Origin: Ancylobacter sp. WKF20
GTDB taxonomy: Bacteria; Pseudomonadota; Alphaproteobacteria; Rhizobiales; Xanthobacteraceae
DNA: 64,000 bases
Direction of reading: 5' to 3'
Assembly (NCBI RefSeq): GCF_029760895.1
Contig: NZ_CP121679.1
Span: 558,001-622,000 of the forward strand
A program made the translations under genes and the position numbers. Below, in pieces: positions 8,847 through 17,583 of this stretch (positions within the stretch are counted from its first letter, which is position 1; each line of letters begins with the position of its first letter). Below the pieces are notes generated by a model. The model was not told the DNA's origin. It saw only the letters and a list, made by a program, of their open reading frames with translations, and searched no databases.

Positions 8847-8876
8847 ACCCTACGGCCTGAACCCAGGAGTTTCCCC

Positions 8877-9614
8877 GTGTTCGATCTGACCGGAAAGACC
8901 GCTCTCGTCACCGGCGCGACCGGCGGCATTGGCGGCGCCATCGCCACGGCGCTGCACGCGCGCGGCGCCACCGTGGCGCTGTCCGGCACGCGCCGCGAGG
9001 TGCTGGAGGCGCTGGCCGCCCAGCTCGGCGAGCGCACTTATGTGCTGCCCTGCGACCTGTCCAACACCGAGCAGGTCGAGGCGCTGGTGCCGCAGGCCGA
9101 GGAGGCCATGGGCGTCCTCGACATTCTCGTCAACAATGCCGGCATCACCCGCGACGGGCTGTTCGTGCGCCTGACCGACGAGATGTGGGACACCGTCATT
9201 CAGGTGAACCTCACCGCCGGCTTCCGCCTGACCCGCGCGGCGGCCCGCTCCATGATGCGCCGGCGCACCGGCCGCATCATCGGCATCACCTCGATCGTCG
9301 GCGTCACCGGCAATGCCGGGCAGGGCAACTATGCCGCCGCCAAGGCCGGCATGATCGGCATGTCCAAGGCGCTGGCCAAGGAAGTGGCGGCGCGCGGTGT
9401 GACGGTGAACTGCATCGCGCCCGGCTTCATCGCCACGCCGATGACCGATGTGCTGAACGACAAGCAGAAGGACGCGATTCTCTCCGCGGTTCCGGCGGCG
9501 CGCCTCGGCACGCCGGAGGACATCGCGGCGGCGGCCGTCTACCTGGCGTCGTCCGAGGCCGGTTATGTCACCGGCCAGACCCTGCATGTGAATGGCGGAA
9601 TGGCCATGATCTGA
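8877..9614 (+). CDS. fabG: 3-oxoacyl-ACP reductase
   Basis: NADPH-dependent reduction of 3-ketoacyl-ACP in fatty acid elongation. 245 residues, a classical short-chain dehydrogenase. The cofactor motif TGATGGIGG is at about 12-20, NNAG at 86-89, and the catalytic triad is Ser139, Tyr152 and Lys156 in GNYAAAKAGM. VNCIAPGFIATPMTD and YVTGQTLHVNGGMAMI at the end are typical of FabG. The start is GTG at 8877, preceded by AGGAG at 8864-8868. Context between fabD and acpP makes the FabG call firm among the many SDR paralogues. Confidence 0.96.
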   Translation: MFDLTGKTALVTGATGGIGGAIATALHARGATVALSGTRREVLEALAAQLGERTYVLPCDLSNTEQVEALVPQAEEAMGVLDILVNNAGITRDGLFVRLTDEMWDTVIQVNLTAGFRLTRAAARSMMRRRTGRIIGITSIVGVTGNAGQGNYAAAKAGMIGMSKALAKEVAARGVTVNCIAPGFIATPMTDVLNDKQKDAILSAVPAARLGTPEDIAAAAVYLASSEAGYVTGQTLHVNGGMAMI

Positions 9615-9776
9615 CAAAGCGCGCGTCGTCCGGCACTTCCGGCCCCACCCTGGGCGCTGGTTTTGCCAGATGAAGTGTGCTAACGACCGCCTCGGCTCAC
9701 AGGGGTGGACGCCGCGAGAAACAGCGGGATCGTCCGGGCACTTCCTGTAATCGGGGCAGAAAACAGGCCGCCAAAA

Positions 9777-9792
9777 CCGCGTGCCCACGCGG
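9777..9792 (+). other. Short hairpin in the acpP leader
   Basis: CCGCGTG (9777-9783) and CACGCGG (9786-9792) form a perfect 7-bp dyad about 50 bases before acpP. The 230-base fabG-acpP gap otherwise holds no gene. The strongly expressed acpP probably has its own promoter here, but I could not assign one confidently. Confidence 0.3.
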
Positions 9793-9844
9793 GGGCCAAT
9801 TTGGAACAACGTAGCAACCTCCGGATACGGACGAGGGTGGACCG

Positions 9845-10081
9845 ATGAGCGATATTGCCGAGCGCGTGAAGAAGATTGTGGCCGAGCATCTGGGCGTTGA
9901 AGCCGAGAAGGTCACCGAGAATGCGAGCTTCATCGACGATCTCGGCGCGGACAGCCTCGATACGGTCGAGCTGGTCATGGCCTTTGAAGAGGCCTTCAAC
10001 TGCGAGATCCCTGATGACGCCGCCGAGACCATCCTGACGGTCGGCGATGCCATCAAGTTCCTGGAAAAGAACGCGGCCTGA
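9845..10081 (+). CDS. acpP: Acyl carrier protein
   Basis: Small acidic carrier that holds growing acyl chains on a 4'-phosphopantetheine arm. 78 residues. The arm attaches at Ser37 in [13 protein letters not shown], the canonical motif. The four-helix ACP pattern starts at [18 protein letters not shown] and ends [25 protein letters not shown] precedes the ATG as a ribosome-binding site. It is followed by a strong terminator-like hairpin, so acpP transcripts can end before fabF, fitting the higher amounts of ACP that cells need. Confidence 0.98.
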   Translation: MSDIAERVKKIVAEHLGVEAEKVTENASFIDDLGADSLDTVELVMAFEEAFNCEIPDDAAETILTVGDAIKFLEKNAA

Positions 10082-10095
10082 GGCCCGTTCAGCAC

Positions 10096-10128
10096 GCTGC
10101 GACGGTCCGCCCGTCGCAGCGTTTTCTT
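10096..10128 (+). terminator. Terminator between acpP and fabF
   Basis: GCTGCGACGG (10096-10105) and CCGTCGCAGC (10111-10120) are perfect 10-bp arms with a 5-base loop, followed by GTTTTCTT. It sits 15 bases after the acpP stop and 26 before fabF, so it may be a partial terminator that lowers fabF expression relative to acpP. Confidence 0.75.
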
Positions 10129-10153
10129 GTGTGACGCTATCCGGAGACATCGG

Positions 10154-11416
10154 ATGAGACGTGTTGTCGTTACCGGCCTCGGCATGGTGACGCCGCTTGG
10201 ATGCGGCGTGGATGCCACCTGGAAGCGGCTGCTGGCCGGTGAGAGTGGCGCTGGCCGCGTCGAGAATTTCGAGGTCTCCGACCTTCCCGCCAAGATCGCC
10301 TGCCAGATTCCGCGCGGCGACGGCTCCGACGGCACCTATAATCCCGACCAGTGGATGGAGCCGAAGGAACAGCGCAAGGTCGACGAGTTCATCGTTTACG
10401 CGATGGCCGCCGCCAAGCAGGCGCTGGACGATGCCGATTGGCATCCGACCTCCTATGAGGACCAGTGCGCCTCCGGCGTGCTCATCGGCTCCGGCATTGG
10501 CGGCCTTCAGGGCATCGCCGAGACCAGCCTGCTGCTGCAGGAGCGTGGTCCGCGCCGCGTATCCCCCTTCTTCATTCCTGGCCGCCTGATCAATCTCGCG
10601 GGCGGTTATGTCTCGATCGCGCACGGTCTCAAGGGGCCGAATCACGCGGTCGTCACCGCCTGCTCGACCGGAGCGCACGCCATTGGCGACGCCGCCCGTC
10701 TCGTCGCCTTCGGCGACGCGGATGTGATGGTCGCCGGCGGCACCGAATCGCCGATCAACCGGCTGGCGCTCGCGGGCTTCGCCGCCTGCCGTGCGCTCTC
10801 CACCAGCTATAACGACACGCCGGCCAAGGCCTCGCGCCCCTATGACGCGGACCGCGACGGCTTCGTGATGGGCGAGGGCGCTGGCGTCGTCGTGGTCGAG
10901 GCGCTGGAGCACGCTCTGGCGCGCGGCGCGAAGATTTATGGCGAGGTCGTCGGCTACGGCATGTCGGGCGACGCCTACCACATCACCGCCCCCTCCGAGG
11001 ACGGCGACGGCGCCTATCGCTGCATGCAGGCGGCGCTGAAGCGGGCCGGCATCACGGCGGGCGATCTCGACTACATCAACGCCCATGGCACCTCGACCAT
11101 GGCCGACACGATCGAGCTTGGCGCGGTTCAGCGCCTGCTGGGCAACGCCGCCGCCAAGGTGTCGATGTCGTCGACCAAGTCGGCCATCGGCCACCTGCTC
11201 GGCGCGGCCGGCGCGGTGGAGGCGATCTTCTCGCTGCTCGCCATCCGCGACCAGATCGCCCCGGCGACGTTGAACCTCGACAACCCGTCGGTCGAGACAC
11301 CCATCGACCTCGTGCCGCACACGCCGCGTCAGCGCACCATTGATTACGCGCTGTCGAACTCCTTCGGCTTCGGCGGTACCAACGCGTCGCTGGTGTTCAA
11401 GCGCTACACGAACTGA
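10154..11416 (+). CDS. fabF: 3-oxoacyl-ACP synthase II
   Basis: Condensing enzyme (KAS II) that elongates acyl-ACP with malonyl-ACP. 420 residues. MRRVVVTGLGMVTPLG opens the protein. The nucleophile is Cys170 in VVTACSTGAHA; the two catalytic His are in INAHGTST and IGHLLGAAG, and the end NSFGFGGTNASL is diagnostic. The ATG at 10154 has GGAG about 8 bases upstream; the frame is open nine codons further but without similarity. It follows acpP in the usual alphaproteobacterial order and is followed by mltG. Confidence 0.97.
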   Translation: MRRVVVTGLGMVTPLGCGVDATWKRLLAGESGAGRVENFEVSDLPAKIACQIPRGDGSDGTYNPDQWMEPKEQRKVDEFIVYAMAAAKQALDDADWHPTSYEDQCASGVLIGSGIGGLQGIAETSLLLQERGPRRVSPFFIPGRLINLAGGYVSIAHGLKGPNHAVVTACSTGAHAIGDAARLVAFGDADVMVAGGTESPINRLALAGFAACRALSTSYNDTPAKASRPYDADRDGFVMGEGAGVVVVEALEHALARGAKIYGEVVGYGMSGDAYHITAPSEDGDGAYRCMQAALKRAGITAGDLDYINAHGTSTMADTIELGAVQRLLGNAAAKVSMSSTKSAIGHLLGAAGAVEAIFSLLAIRDQIAPATLNLDNPSVETPIDLVPHTPRQRTIDYALSNSFGFGGTNASLVFKRYTN

Positions 11417-11435
11417 GCGGAGCGGGGCGGACGCA

Positions 11436-11458
11436 GGGGAAAAGCCGGGCTTTTCCCC
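11436..11458 (+). terminator. Hairpin after fabF
   Basis: GGGGAAAAGC (11436-11445) and GCTTTTCCCC (11449-11458) are perfect 10-bp arms with a 3-base loop. It lies 20 bases beyond the fabF stop. No T-tail follows; the T residues are within the stem. It may be a weak terminator or an mRNA 3'-end stabiliser. Confidence 0.4.
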
Positions 11459-11540
11459 GCGCCGGGTTCCCGCTTTCGCCATATTCAAGGGTAGTCTGCC
11501 TGTGCGTTGCGCCGCCCGCGGACGCCAGGCGAGGCACCCG

Positions 11541-12743
11541 ATGATCGATCAGACTCCTCCCCCGCCGACGCCCGTTCCCGCCGAGACGCCGCCCGCGGCG
11601 TCGAGCGCGACGGCGCCTGCGCCGGCCACGGAGACGGCCGTCAATCCCGCTGCCAAGCCGGTCAAGAACCGCCGCGCCTCCAAGCGTGCCGGCCATCCAC
11701 TGGTGGTGGCGGGCAGCGCGATCTTCACCCTTCTTCTGATGGCGATCCTGCTCGGGGGCGGGGCGCTGTGGATCGGCCTCAAGCGCTATGACGCGCCGGG
11801 CCCGCTGCCGCAGGACACGGCGATCATTATTCCCGGCGAATCGGGCCTGATGGACATTGCCGATCTTCTGGTGAAGCGCGGGGTGATCGACGACAAATGG
11901 GTGTTCGTCGGCGCGGCCGTGGGCACGCGCTCCTCCGGCAAGCTCAAGGCGGGCGAGTATGAATTCGCCGGACGCGCCTCGATCCGGCAGGTGCTGGACA
12001 CCATCGTCTCCGGCAAGGTGATCGAATACAACGTCACCATTCCCGAGGGGCTGACCTCCGACCAGATCGTGCAGCGGCTGCTGGAAATCGAGGAACTGTC
12101 CGGCGCCATCCGCCAGGTGCCCCGCGAGGGCAGCCTGATGCCGGACACCTACAAGGTGACGCGCGGCACCTCGCGCGAGGACGTGCTGCGCCGCATGGCC
12201 CGCACGCAGGACGCGCTGCTGAAGGAAATCTGGGAGAAGCGCGATCCGTCCATCCCGCTCAAGTCGCCGGAGGAGCTGGTCATCCTCGCTTCCATCGTCG
12301 AGAAGGAGACCGGCGTGGCGCAGGAGCGGCCCGAAGTCGCGGCGGTGTTCATCAACCGCCTCAACAAGAAGATGAAGCTGCAATCCGACCCGACGATCAT
12401 CTACGGGCTGGTGCGCGGCAAGGGGCGGCTGGACCGGCCGATCACGCGGGCCGACATCACCACGCCGACGCCGTTCAACACCTACACCATACCGGCACTG
12501 CCGCCGGGCCCGATCGGCAATCCCGGCCGCGCCTCGCTGGAGGCCACCGCCAATCCCGCCAAGTCGAAGGCGCTCTATTTCGTGGCGGATGGCTCGGGCG
12601 GCCACGCCTTCGCCGAGACGCTGGACCAGCACAACCGCAACGTCGCGCGCTGGCGGCAGATCGAGCGCGACCGCAAGATCGACCCGTCCAGCCAGCCCGC
12701 CGGCATCTCCGGCAATACCGGGACGACCACCGACATCAACTAG
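11541..12743 (+). CDS. mltG: Endolytic peptidoglycan transglycosylase MltG
   Basis: Inner-membrane lytic transglycosylase that cleaves nascent glycan strands and is thought to end their polymerisation. 400 residues, YceG family. A Pro/Ala-rich cytoplasmic N-terminus (1-45) precedes one membrane segment (about 53-78, PLVVAGSAIFTLLLMAI). The periplasmic domain has EYNVTIPEGLTSDQI and the catalytic region ILASIVEKETG, where the Glu of the first VEKE is the expected acid. LQSDPTIIYGL, TPFNTYTIPALPPGPIGNPG and HAFAETLDQHNRNVARWR are family signatures. The start was chosen at the ATG at 11541, the first Met giving a sensible cytoplasmic tail. It sits between fabF and yicC, as in many alphaproteobacteria. 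Confidence 0.94.
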   Translation: MIDQTPPPPTPVPAETPPAASSATAPAPATETAVNPAAKPVKNRRASKRAGHPLVVAGSAIFTLLLMAILLGGGALWIGLKRYDAPGPLPQDTAIIIPGESGLMDIADLLVKRGVIDDKWVFVGAAVGTRSSGKLKAGEYEFAGRASIRQVLDTIVSGKVIEYNVTIPEGLTSDQIVQRLLEIEELSGAIRQVPREGSLMPDTYKVTRGTSREDVLRRMARTQDALLKEIWEKRDPSIPLKSPEELVILASIVEKETGVAQERPEVAAVFINRLNKKMKLQSDPTIIYGLVRGKGRLDRPITRADITTPTPFNTYTIPALPPGPIGNPGRASLEATANPAKSKALYFVADGSGGHAFAETLDQHNRNVARWRQIERDRKIDPSSQPAGISGNTGTTTDIN

Positions 12744-12848
12744 GCGGTACGCGGCTCTTCTTCTTGAGGCGTCGGGGCACCGCCGTTATGGTCCGCGCGC
12801 CGCATTGGTGCGCGGCACGCCGCGACGGTGCGCGGCAGGGGAGACAGC

Positions 12849-13736
12849 ATGGCGCTTGCCAGCATGACGGGCTTTGCCCGCACCCAGGGACAGGCCGGCG
12901 CATGGCACTGGACCTGGGAAGTGAAGTCGGTGAACGGCAAGGGCCTCGATGTGCGCCTGCGCCTGCCCACGGGCTGGGACGGGCTCGATATCCCGCTGAA
13001 GCAGATCGCCTCGCGCGCGCTCGCCCGCGGCAACGTCAACGCTACCCTCTCCATGACCCGGGCCGATTCGGCGGTGAGCGTCACCGTCAATGAACCGCTG
13101 CTGCGGGCGGTCGCCGCCTCGGTCGCCACCGTCGCGCGCGATCTCGACGCCCCGCCGGTGCGGCTGGAAAGCCTGCTGTCGCTCAAGGGCGTGCTGGAGG
13201 TCAGCGAGACGCAGGACAGCGAAGCCGAGCGCGGCGCTGTCGAAGCGGCGGTGACGGAAGGATTCGAGCGCGCCATATCCGAACTGGTCGCCATGCGCGC
13301 CAAGGAAGGCGCGGCGCTCGGGCTGGTGCTCAATGAGCGGCTCGACGGCATCGAGCGGCTGACCGCCGCCGCCGAGGCAAACCCGGCGCGCCGGCCGGAG
13401 GCGATCCGCGCCAAGCTCGGCGAGCAGATCCGCACGCTTCTGGACACCGGCGCCAATTTCGACCCCGACCGGCTGCATCAGGAAGCCTTGATGCTGGCGG
13501 CGAAGGTGGATGTGCGCGAGGAACTCGACCGGCTGGTCGCCCATGTTGCCGCCGCCCGCGCCATGCTGACGGAGGGCGGCGCGGTCGGGCGCAAGCTCGA
13601 CTTCCTCGCCCAGGAATTCAACCGCGAGACCAACACGCTCTGCTCCAAGGCGAACGACGTGTCGCTCACCGCCATCGGCCTCGAGCTGAAGGGCGTGGTG
13701 GAGCAGTTCCGCGAGCAGGTTCAGAACATCGAGTGA
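12849..13736 (+). CDS. yicC: YicC family endoribonuclease
   Basis: 295 residues. [32 protein letters not shown] and the C-terminal [21 protein letters not shown] segment are the YicC_N and DUF1732 signatures. YicC proteins have been shown to be RNA-cleaving enzymes in E. coli and Gram-positive relatives; their cellular role is only partly known. The start is the ATG at 12849, with GGGGAGACAGC upstream. The stop TGA is 6 bases before gmk, so the two are coupled. The yicC-gmk pairing is widespread and supports both calls. Confidence 0.92.
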   Translation: MALASMTGFARTQGQAGAWHWTWEVKSVNGKGLDVRLRLPTGWDGLDIPLKQIASRALARGNVNATLSMTRADSAVSVTVNEPLLRAVAASVATVARDLDAPPVRLESLLSLKGVLEVSETQDSEAERGAVEAAVTEGFERAISELVAMRAKEGAALGLVLNERLDGIERLTAAAEANPARRPEAIRAKLGEQIRTLLDTGANFDPDRLHQEALMLAAKVDVREELDRLVAHVAAARAMLTEGGAVGRKLDFLAQEFNRETNTLCSKANDVSLTAIGLELKGVVEQFREQVQNIE

Positions 13737-13741
13737 GGCGC

Positions 13742-14395
13742 ATGAAGCATTCCAACGTTGCCCGCCGAGGCCTCATGCTGATCCTGTCCTCGCCCTCGGG
13801 CGCGGGCAAGTCGACGCTGGCCCGGCTCCTGCTGGAGCAGAACCCGGACATCTATCTCTCGGTCTCCGTCACCACGCGCGAGCGCCGGCCGAGCGAGGTG
13901 GAGGGGGTGCATTACCACTTCCTCACCCGCGACCGCTTCGAGAAGATGCGCGATGCCGGAGACCTGCTCGAACATGCCGAGGTGCATGGCAATTTCTACG
14001 GCACGCCGCGCGAGCCGGTGGAAGCGGCGCTTGCGACCGGGCGCGATGTGCTGTTCGACATCGACTATCAGGGTGCCGAGCAGCTTTATGCCCGCATGCC
14101 CGAGGATATCGTCGGCGTGTTCATCCTGCCGCCCTCGGCGCATGAGCTGAAGATGCGGCTGGAGCGCCGGGCGGAGGACGCCTCCGGCGTGATCGAGAAG
14201 CGGCTGAAGAACGCCCGCACCGAGATCGCGCACTGGCAGGACTACAATTACGTGCTGGTCAATGAAGACCTGAACAGCACCTTCGCCAATCTGCGCAACA
14301 TCCTCTTGGCCGAGCGCCTGCGCCGCGAGCGCCAGGTCGGCCTCGCGCCGGTGATCGAGCGGCTGGACGAGGAACTGGCGACGCTGACGGACTGA
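13742..14395 (+). CDS. gmk: Guanylate kinase
   Basis: Phosphorylates GMP to GDP with ATP in nucleotide metabolism. 217 residues. The P-loop [14 protein letters not shown] is at about 15-28. [22 protein letters not shown] binds [20 protein letters not shown] follows, and [10 protein letters not shown] and the lid region ([14 protein letters not shown]) complete the family pattern. The ATG at 13742 lies 6 bases past the yicC stop. A 95-bp REP-like palindromic element begins 7 bases after the stop and probably forms the 3' end of the transcript. Confidence 0.97.
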   Translation: MKHSNVARRGLMLILSSPSGAGKSTLARLLLEQNPDIYLSVSVTTRERRPSEVEGVHYHFLTRDRFEKMRDAGDLLEHAEVHGNFYGTPREPVEAALATGRDVLFDIDYQGAEQLYARMPEDIVGVFILPPSAHELKMRLERRAEDASGVIEKRLKNARTEIAHWQDYNYVLVNEDLNSTFANLRNILLAERLRRERQVGLAPVIERLDEELATLTD

Positions 14396-14401
14396 AAACA
14401 A

Positions 14402-14496
14402 TCCGTCATCCCGGCCGCAGGCGGAGCCGGAGAGCCGGGATCGCTCTCCGATCCCACGCGATCCCGGATCGGCCTCCGGCCGTCCGGGATGACGGA
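14402..14496. repeat. REP-like palindromic element
   Basis: The outer arms TCCGTCATCCCGG (14402-14414) and CCGGGATGACGGA (14484-14496) are perfect 13-bp complements. Inner arms CCGGGATCG (14435-14443) and CGATCCCGG (14459-14467) form a second dyad. The same layout and near-identical sequence recur at 35859-35954, 36272-36367 and 36684-36782. It lies between the convergent gmk and rsmA genes, a typical place for such elements. Confidence 0.85.
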
Positions 14497-14522
14497 CTGA
14501 GGGACTCGTCTGTCGGAGACCG

Positions 14523-15386
14523 TCAGCCCTTCGGCGTTGATGCCCGCATCGCCACCCAGGCATTGGCCAGTGCGACAAACCCCTCGACCGGGATCTGCTC
14601 GGCCCGTTCGGTGGGGGGCAGGCCGGCGGCCTCCAGAAGCGCCATGGTGTCGACGCCGAGGCTCTTGAGTGACTGGCGCAGCATCTTGCGGCGCTGGCCG
14701 AAGGCTGCCTCCGTCACCCGCTCCAGCGCCTTCAGATCGCAAGCCAGCGGCGCCGGGCGCGGGATGATGTGGACGACCGAGGACGTGACCTTGGGCGCCG
14801 GCACGAAGGCGGAGGCCGGCACGTCGAAGGCGATGCGCGCCGTGGCCCGCCAGCCTGTGAGGATCGCGAGGCGGCCATAATGATTGGTGCCCGGCGCGGC
14901 GACGATGCGCTCGGCTACCTCGCGCTGGAACATCAGCGTCAGGCTCTCATACCAGGCCGGCCAGGGCCCGGAGAGCCAGCCGATCAGCAGTGGCGTCGCG
15001 ACATTATAGGGCAGGTTGGCGATGATGACGGCGCGTCCGCCCTCGGGCACCAGCGCGCGATAATCGGCCTCCAGCGCGTCGCCCTCCACCACCGCCAGCT
15101 TGCCGGGATAGTGCGCGGCGACTTCGCCCAGCGCCGCGATGCAGCGCGAGTCGCGCTCAATGGCGACAACCTTCTGCGGGCCGAGGGCGAGAATGGCGCG
15201 GGTGAGCCCGCCGGGGCCGGGGCCGACCTCGATCACCGTCACCCCGTCGAGCCGGCCAGCGGTGCGGGCGATCTTCGAGGTGAGGTTGAGGTCGAGCAGG
15301 AAATTCTGGCCGAGCGACTTCAGCGCCGAGAGCCCATGCTCCCGGATGACCTCGCGCAGCGGCGGAAGATTGTCGATCCCGCTCAT
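14523..15386 (-). CDS. rsmA: 16S rRNA (adenine(1518)-N6/adenine(1519)-N6)-dimethyltransferase
   Basis: Dimethylates two adenines near the 3' end of 16S rRNA in late 30S assembly. 287 residues. The N-terminus reads [13 protein letters not shown] and [12 protein letters not shown]; the SAM motif is [14 protein letters not shown], the catalytic motif is [11 protein letters not shown], and [14 protein letters not shown] and [12 protein letters not shown] are typical of KsgA/RsmA. The start overlaps the pdxA stop by 4 bases, implying coupled translation at the end of the lptF-lptG-lptD-surA-pdxA-rsmA cluster. This order is common in alphaproteobacteria and similar to the E. coli surA-pdxA-ksgA order. 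Confidence 0.97.
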   Translation of the reverse strand: MSGIDNLPPLREVIREHGLSALKSLGQNFLLDLNLTSKIARTAGRLDGVTVIEVGPGPGGLTRAILALGPQKVVAIERDSRCIAALGEVAAHYPGKLAVVEGDALEADYRALVPEGGRAVIIANLPYNVATPLLIGWLSGPWPAWYESLTLMFQREVAERIVAAPGTNHYGRLAILTGWRATARIAFDVPASAFVPAPKVTSSVVHIIPRPAPLACDLKALERVTEAAFGQRRKMLRQSLKSLGVDTMALLEAAGLPPTERAEQIPVEGFVALANAWVAMRASTPKG

Positions 15387-16435
15387 GCCGGCACGCGCTC
15401 GACAGAGGTGGCGGCCAGGGCCGCGCGGTCGACATCGGCGAGCCGGCGGGCAAGGCGCAGCGCCTCGATGAGGCTCGACGGATCGGCCGAGCCCGTGCCG
15501 GCAATGTCGAAAGCCGTGCCATGGTCCGGCGAGGTGCGGATAAAGGGCAGGCCGAGCGTCACATTCACCGCGCGGTCGAAGGCCAGCGTCTTCACCGGCG
15601 CCAGAACCTGATCGTGATAGGCGCCGATCACCACGTCATAGCCCGCGCGCGCCTTGGCGTGGAACAGCGTATCGGCCGGGAAGGGACCGCGGGCGTCGAT
15701 CCCCTCGGCCCGCAGCGCCGCGACGGCCGGCCGGGTGATCTCCTCATCCTCCCGCCCGATCGTGCCGTGCTCGCCGGCATGCGGGTTGAGCCCGCAAAAG
15801 GCGAGGCGCGGGCGGGCGATGCCGAAGCGCTGCTCCAGGTCGCGCGCGGCGATGCGGCCGGTCTCGACCAGCAGTTCGGTCGTCAGTTGGGAGGCGATCT
15901 CGGCGACCGGGATGTGGATAGTGGCGGGGATGACGGCCAGTTCCGGCGACCAGATCATCATCACCGGCCGCAGCGTGGCATCGCCGGCGAGGTGCGCAAG
16001 ATACTCGGTATGGCCGGGAAAGGCGAAGCCGGCACTGTAGAGCACCGATTTGGCGATGGGATTGGTGACGACGGCGCTCGCCCGGCCGGCCTGCACCAGC
16101 CGCACCGCCGCGTCGATCGCCGCCTTGGCGGCCGGGCCGCTCGTCGCATCCGGCGTGCCGGGCTGCGCGGTGACGACGGGGCCGGCGGGCACCACCGGCA
16201 GCACATCGGCAAAAAGGTTGGAGGCCTCTTCCGGCGTGCAGGGGCGAATGACAGCGGGCACGCCGAGCTGGTCCGCACGGGCGCGCAGGCAGGCGGGATC
16301 GCCGGTGACGAAAAAGGCCGGCAGCTCCAGCGCGGCCCGGTGCTCCCAGGCGAGCAGGGCGATGTCGGGTCCGATACCGGCAGGTTCGCCGAGCGTCAGC
16401 GCGAGGGCGGGGGAGGGCGCGGGGCGCTCGGGCAT
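15383..16435 (-). CDS. pdxA: 4-hydroxythreonine-4-phosphate dehydrogenase
   Basis: NAD-dependent, metal-requiring step of pyridoxal phosphate synthesis (DXP-dependent route). 350 residues. [15 protein letters not shown] opens the family fold. [15 protein letters not shown] and [10 protein letters not shown] give the first metal His, [12 protein letters not shown] the second region and [13 protein letters not shown] the third; [13 protein letters not shown] closes the active site. The start lies 4 bases after the surA stop and the end overlaps rsmA by 4 bases, so it is deep inside an operon. Confidence 0.97.
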   Translation of the reverse strand: MPERPAPSPALALTLGEPAGIGPDIALLAWEHRAALELPAFFVTGDPACLRARADQLGVPAVIRPCTPEEASNLFADVLPVVPAGPVVTAQPGTPDATSGPAAKAAIDAAVRLVQAGRASAVVTNPIAKSVLYSAGFAFPGHTEYLAHLAGDATLRPVMMIWSPELAVIPATIHIPVAEIASQLTTELLVETGRIAARDLEQRFGIARPRLAFCGLNPHAGEHGTIGREDEEITRPAVAALRAEGIDARGPFPADTLFHAKARAGYDVVIGAYHDQVLAPVKTLAFDRAVNVTLGLPFIRTSPDHGTAFDIAGTGSADPSSLIEALRLARRLADVDRAALAATSVERVPA

Positions 16436-16439
16436 GGTG

Positions 16440-17441
16440 TCAGCGGTACTGGATCATCGCCTGCTTGCGGGCCTCGTCCAGCAGGCGGCGGGAGAGCGCG
16501 TCGAACTGCTTGGTCTGCAGCTCCTGCTTCACCTCGCGCTTCTGCGCGCTTTCGCCGACGATCTCGCGGCGCGCGCAGATGGCGACCATCTCGATGCCGG
16601 CGCGGGTGACCTCGGGGGCCGTGGTCTGGCCTACGGGAATCTCGTCCATCACCTTGCGCAGCGGCGCGCTCATGTCGGCCGAGGTGCGGATGACGGGATC
16701 GCGCACCACGGTCTCCTTCAGCGCGCGGGCATCGGCGACGCCGCTCTCGCAATTGGTGAACCGCTTGCGCAGGGCATTGGCCTCGGCCATCCGCTGGGCG
16801 CGGCTGGCATCGGGCGCGGTGCGCGAGACCACGAGCACGATCTGCCGGACGGTGTATTCGGTGGTGCGCTGGGCCTTGGTCAGATCCTCACCCTTCGTCT
16901 CCAGCGCCGCGAACACGTCGGAATCGCGCACCGTGGTGACGGAAGAGAAGCGCCCGCGCACATAGCTGTTCCAGACATAGTCGGCGCGCATCTTGTCCTT
17001 CAGCGTCTGTGCGCTGAGGCCGGAGGAGGCGAGGGCGTCGGTGAGCTGTTCGGCGTTGCGGCCGCTGCGGCTCGCCATCTGGCTGAACAGCTTGTTCACG
17101 TCATCGGTGTCGGCGGTGATGCCGTAGCGCTGGGCGGTGGCGATCTTCAGCTTCTCGTCGATGAGGTCTTCGAGCGCCTGCTTCTGGCTGAGATTGGTGC
17201 GCTCGGTGAGCTGGGCGAGCTTGATGCGCTGGCTGACGTCGAAGCTGGTGATCGGCTGTCCCTGCACCAGTACCAGAACCTGCTGGGCGGCGGCCGGTGC
17301 CGGGGCGAGCGACATGGCGGTGAGGCCAAGGGCGGTCGACAGCAGGAAGGGCGCCAAAAGGCGCAACGCCGCGCCGCGTTCCCTGCCGCGTCCTGCGCCG
17401 GTTCCGCGCTTCGAGGTGCCGTGCACGCTCCGCATGGTCAT
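16440..17441 (-). CDS. surA: Periplasmic SurA-type chaperone/peptidyl-prolyl isomerase
   Basis: Escorts outer-membrane proteins through the periplasm. 333 residues from the ATG at 17441. The basic N-terminus followed by LLAPFLLSTALGLTA and APAPAAAQQ is a Sec signal peptide. The SurA N-terminal fold includes VLVQGQPITSFDVSQRIKL and ALEDLIDEKLKIATAQRYGI. The C-terminal half contains a diverged rotamase-like region (TEYTVRQIVLVV to EIPVGQTTAPEV), only one copy rather than the two of E. coli SurA. A longer frame reaches into lptD but lacks similarity. Position between lptD and pdxA supports the SurA name. The remaining doubt is whether the single parvulin-like part is enzymatically active. Confidence 0.85.
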   Translation of the reverse strand: MTMRSVHGTSKRGTGAGRGRERGAALRLLAPFLLSTALGLTAMSLAPAPAAAQQVLVLVQGQPITSFDVSQRIKLAQLTERTNLSQKQALEDLIDEKLKIATAQRYGITADTDDVNKLFSQMASRSGRNAEQLTDALASSGLSAQTLKDKMRADYVWNSYVRGRFSSVTTVRDSDVFAALETKGEDLTKAQRTTEYTVRQIVLVVSRTAPDASRAQRMAEANALRKRFTNCESGVADARALKETVVRDPVIRTSADMSAPLRKVMDEIPVGQTTAPEVTRAGIEMVAICARREIVGESAQKREVKQELQTKQFDALSRRLLDEARKQAMIQYR

Positions 17442-17583
17442 GTCCGCCTCATACCCCTCTCGCTGATCCGAGGATCCGCACCCGCCATCGGCATCGCCAA
17501 AAGGCCGTGCGGTTCTTCTGACCAGCGGTTGTGGCGTCAATACGACGCCACGTTCACGGATCCGAACCGTCGGCTGTCCGCTC

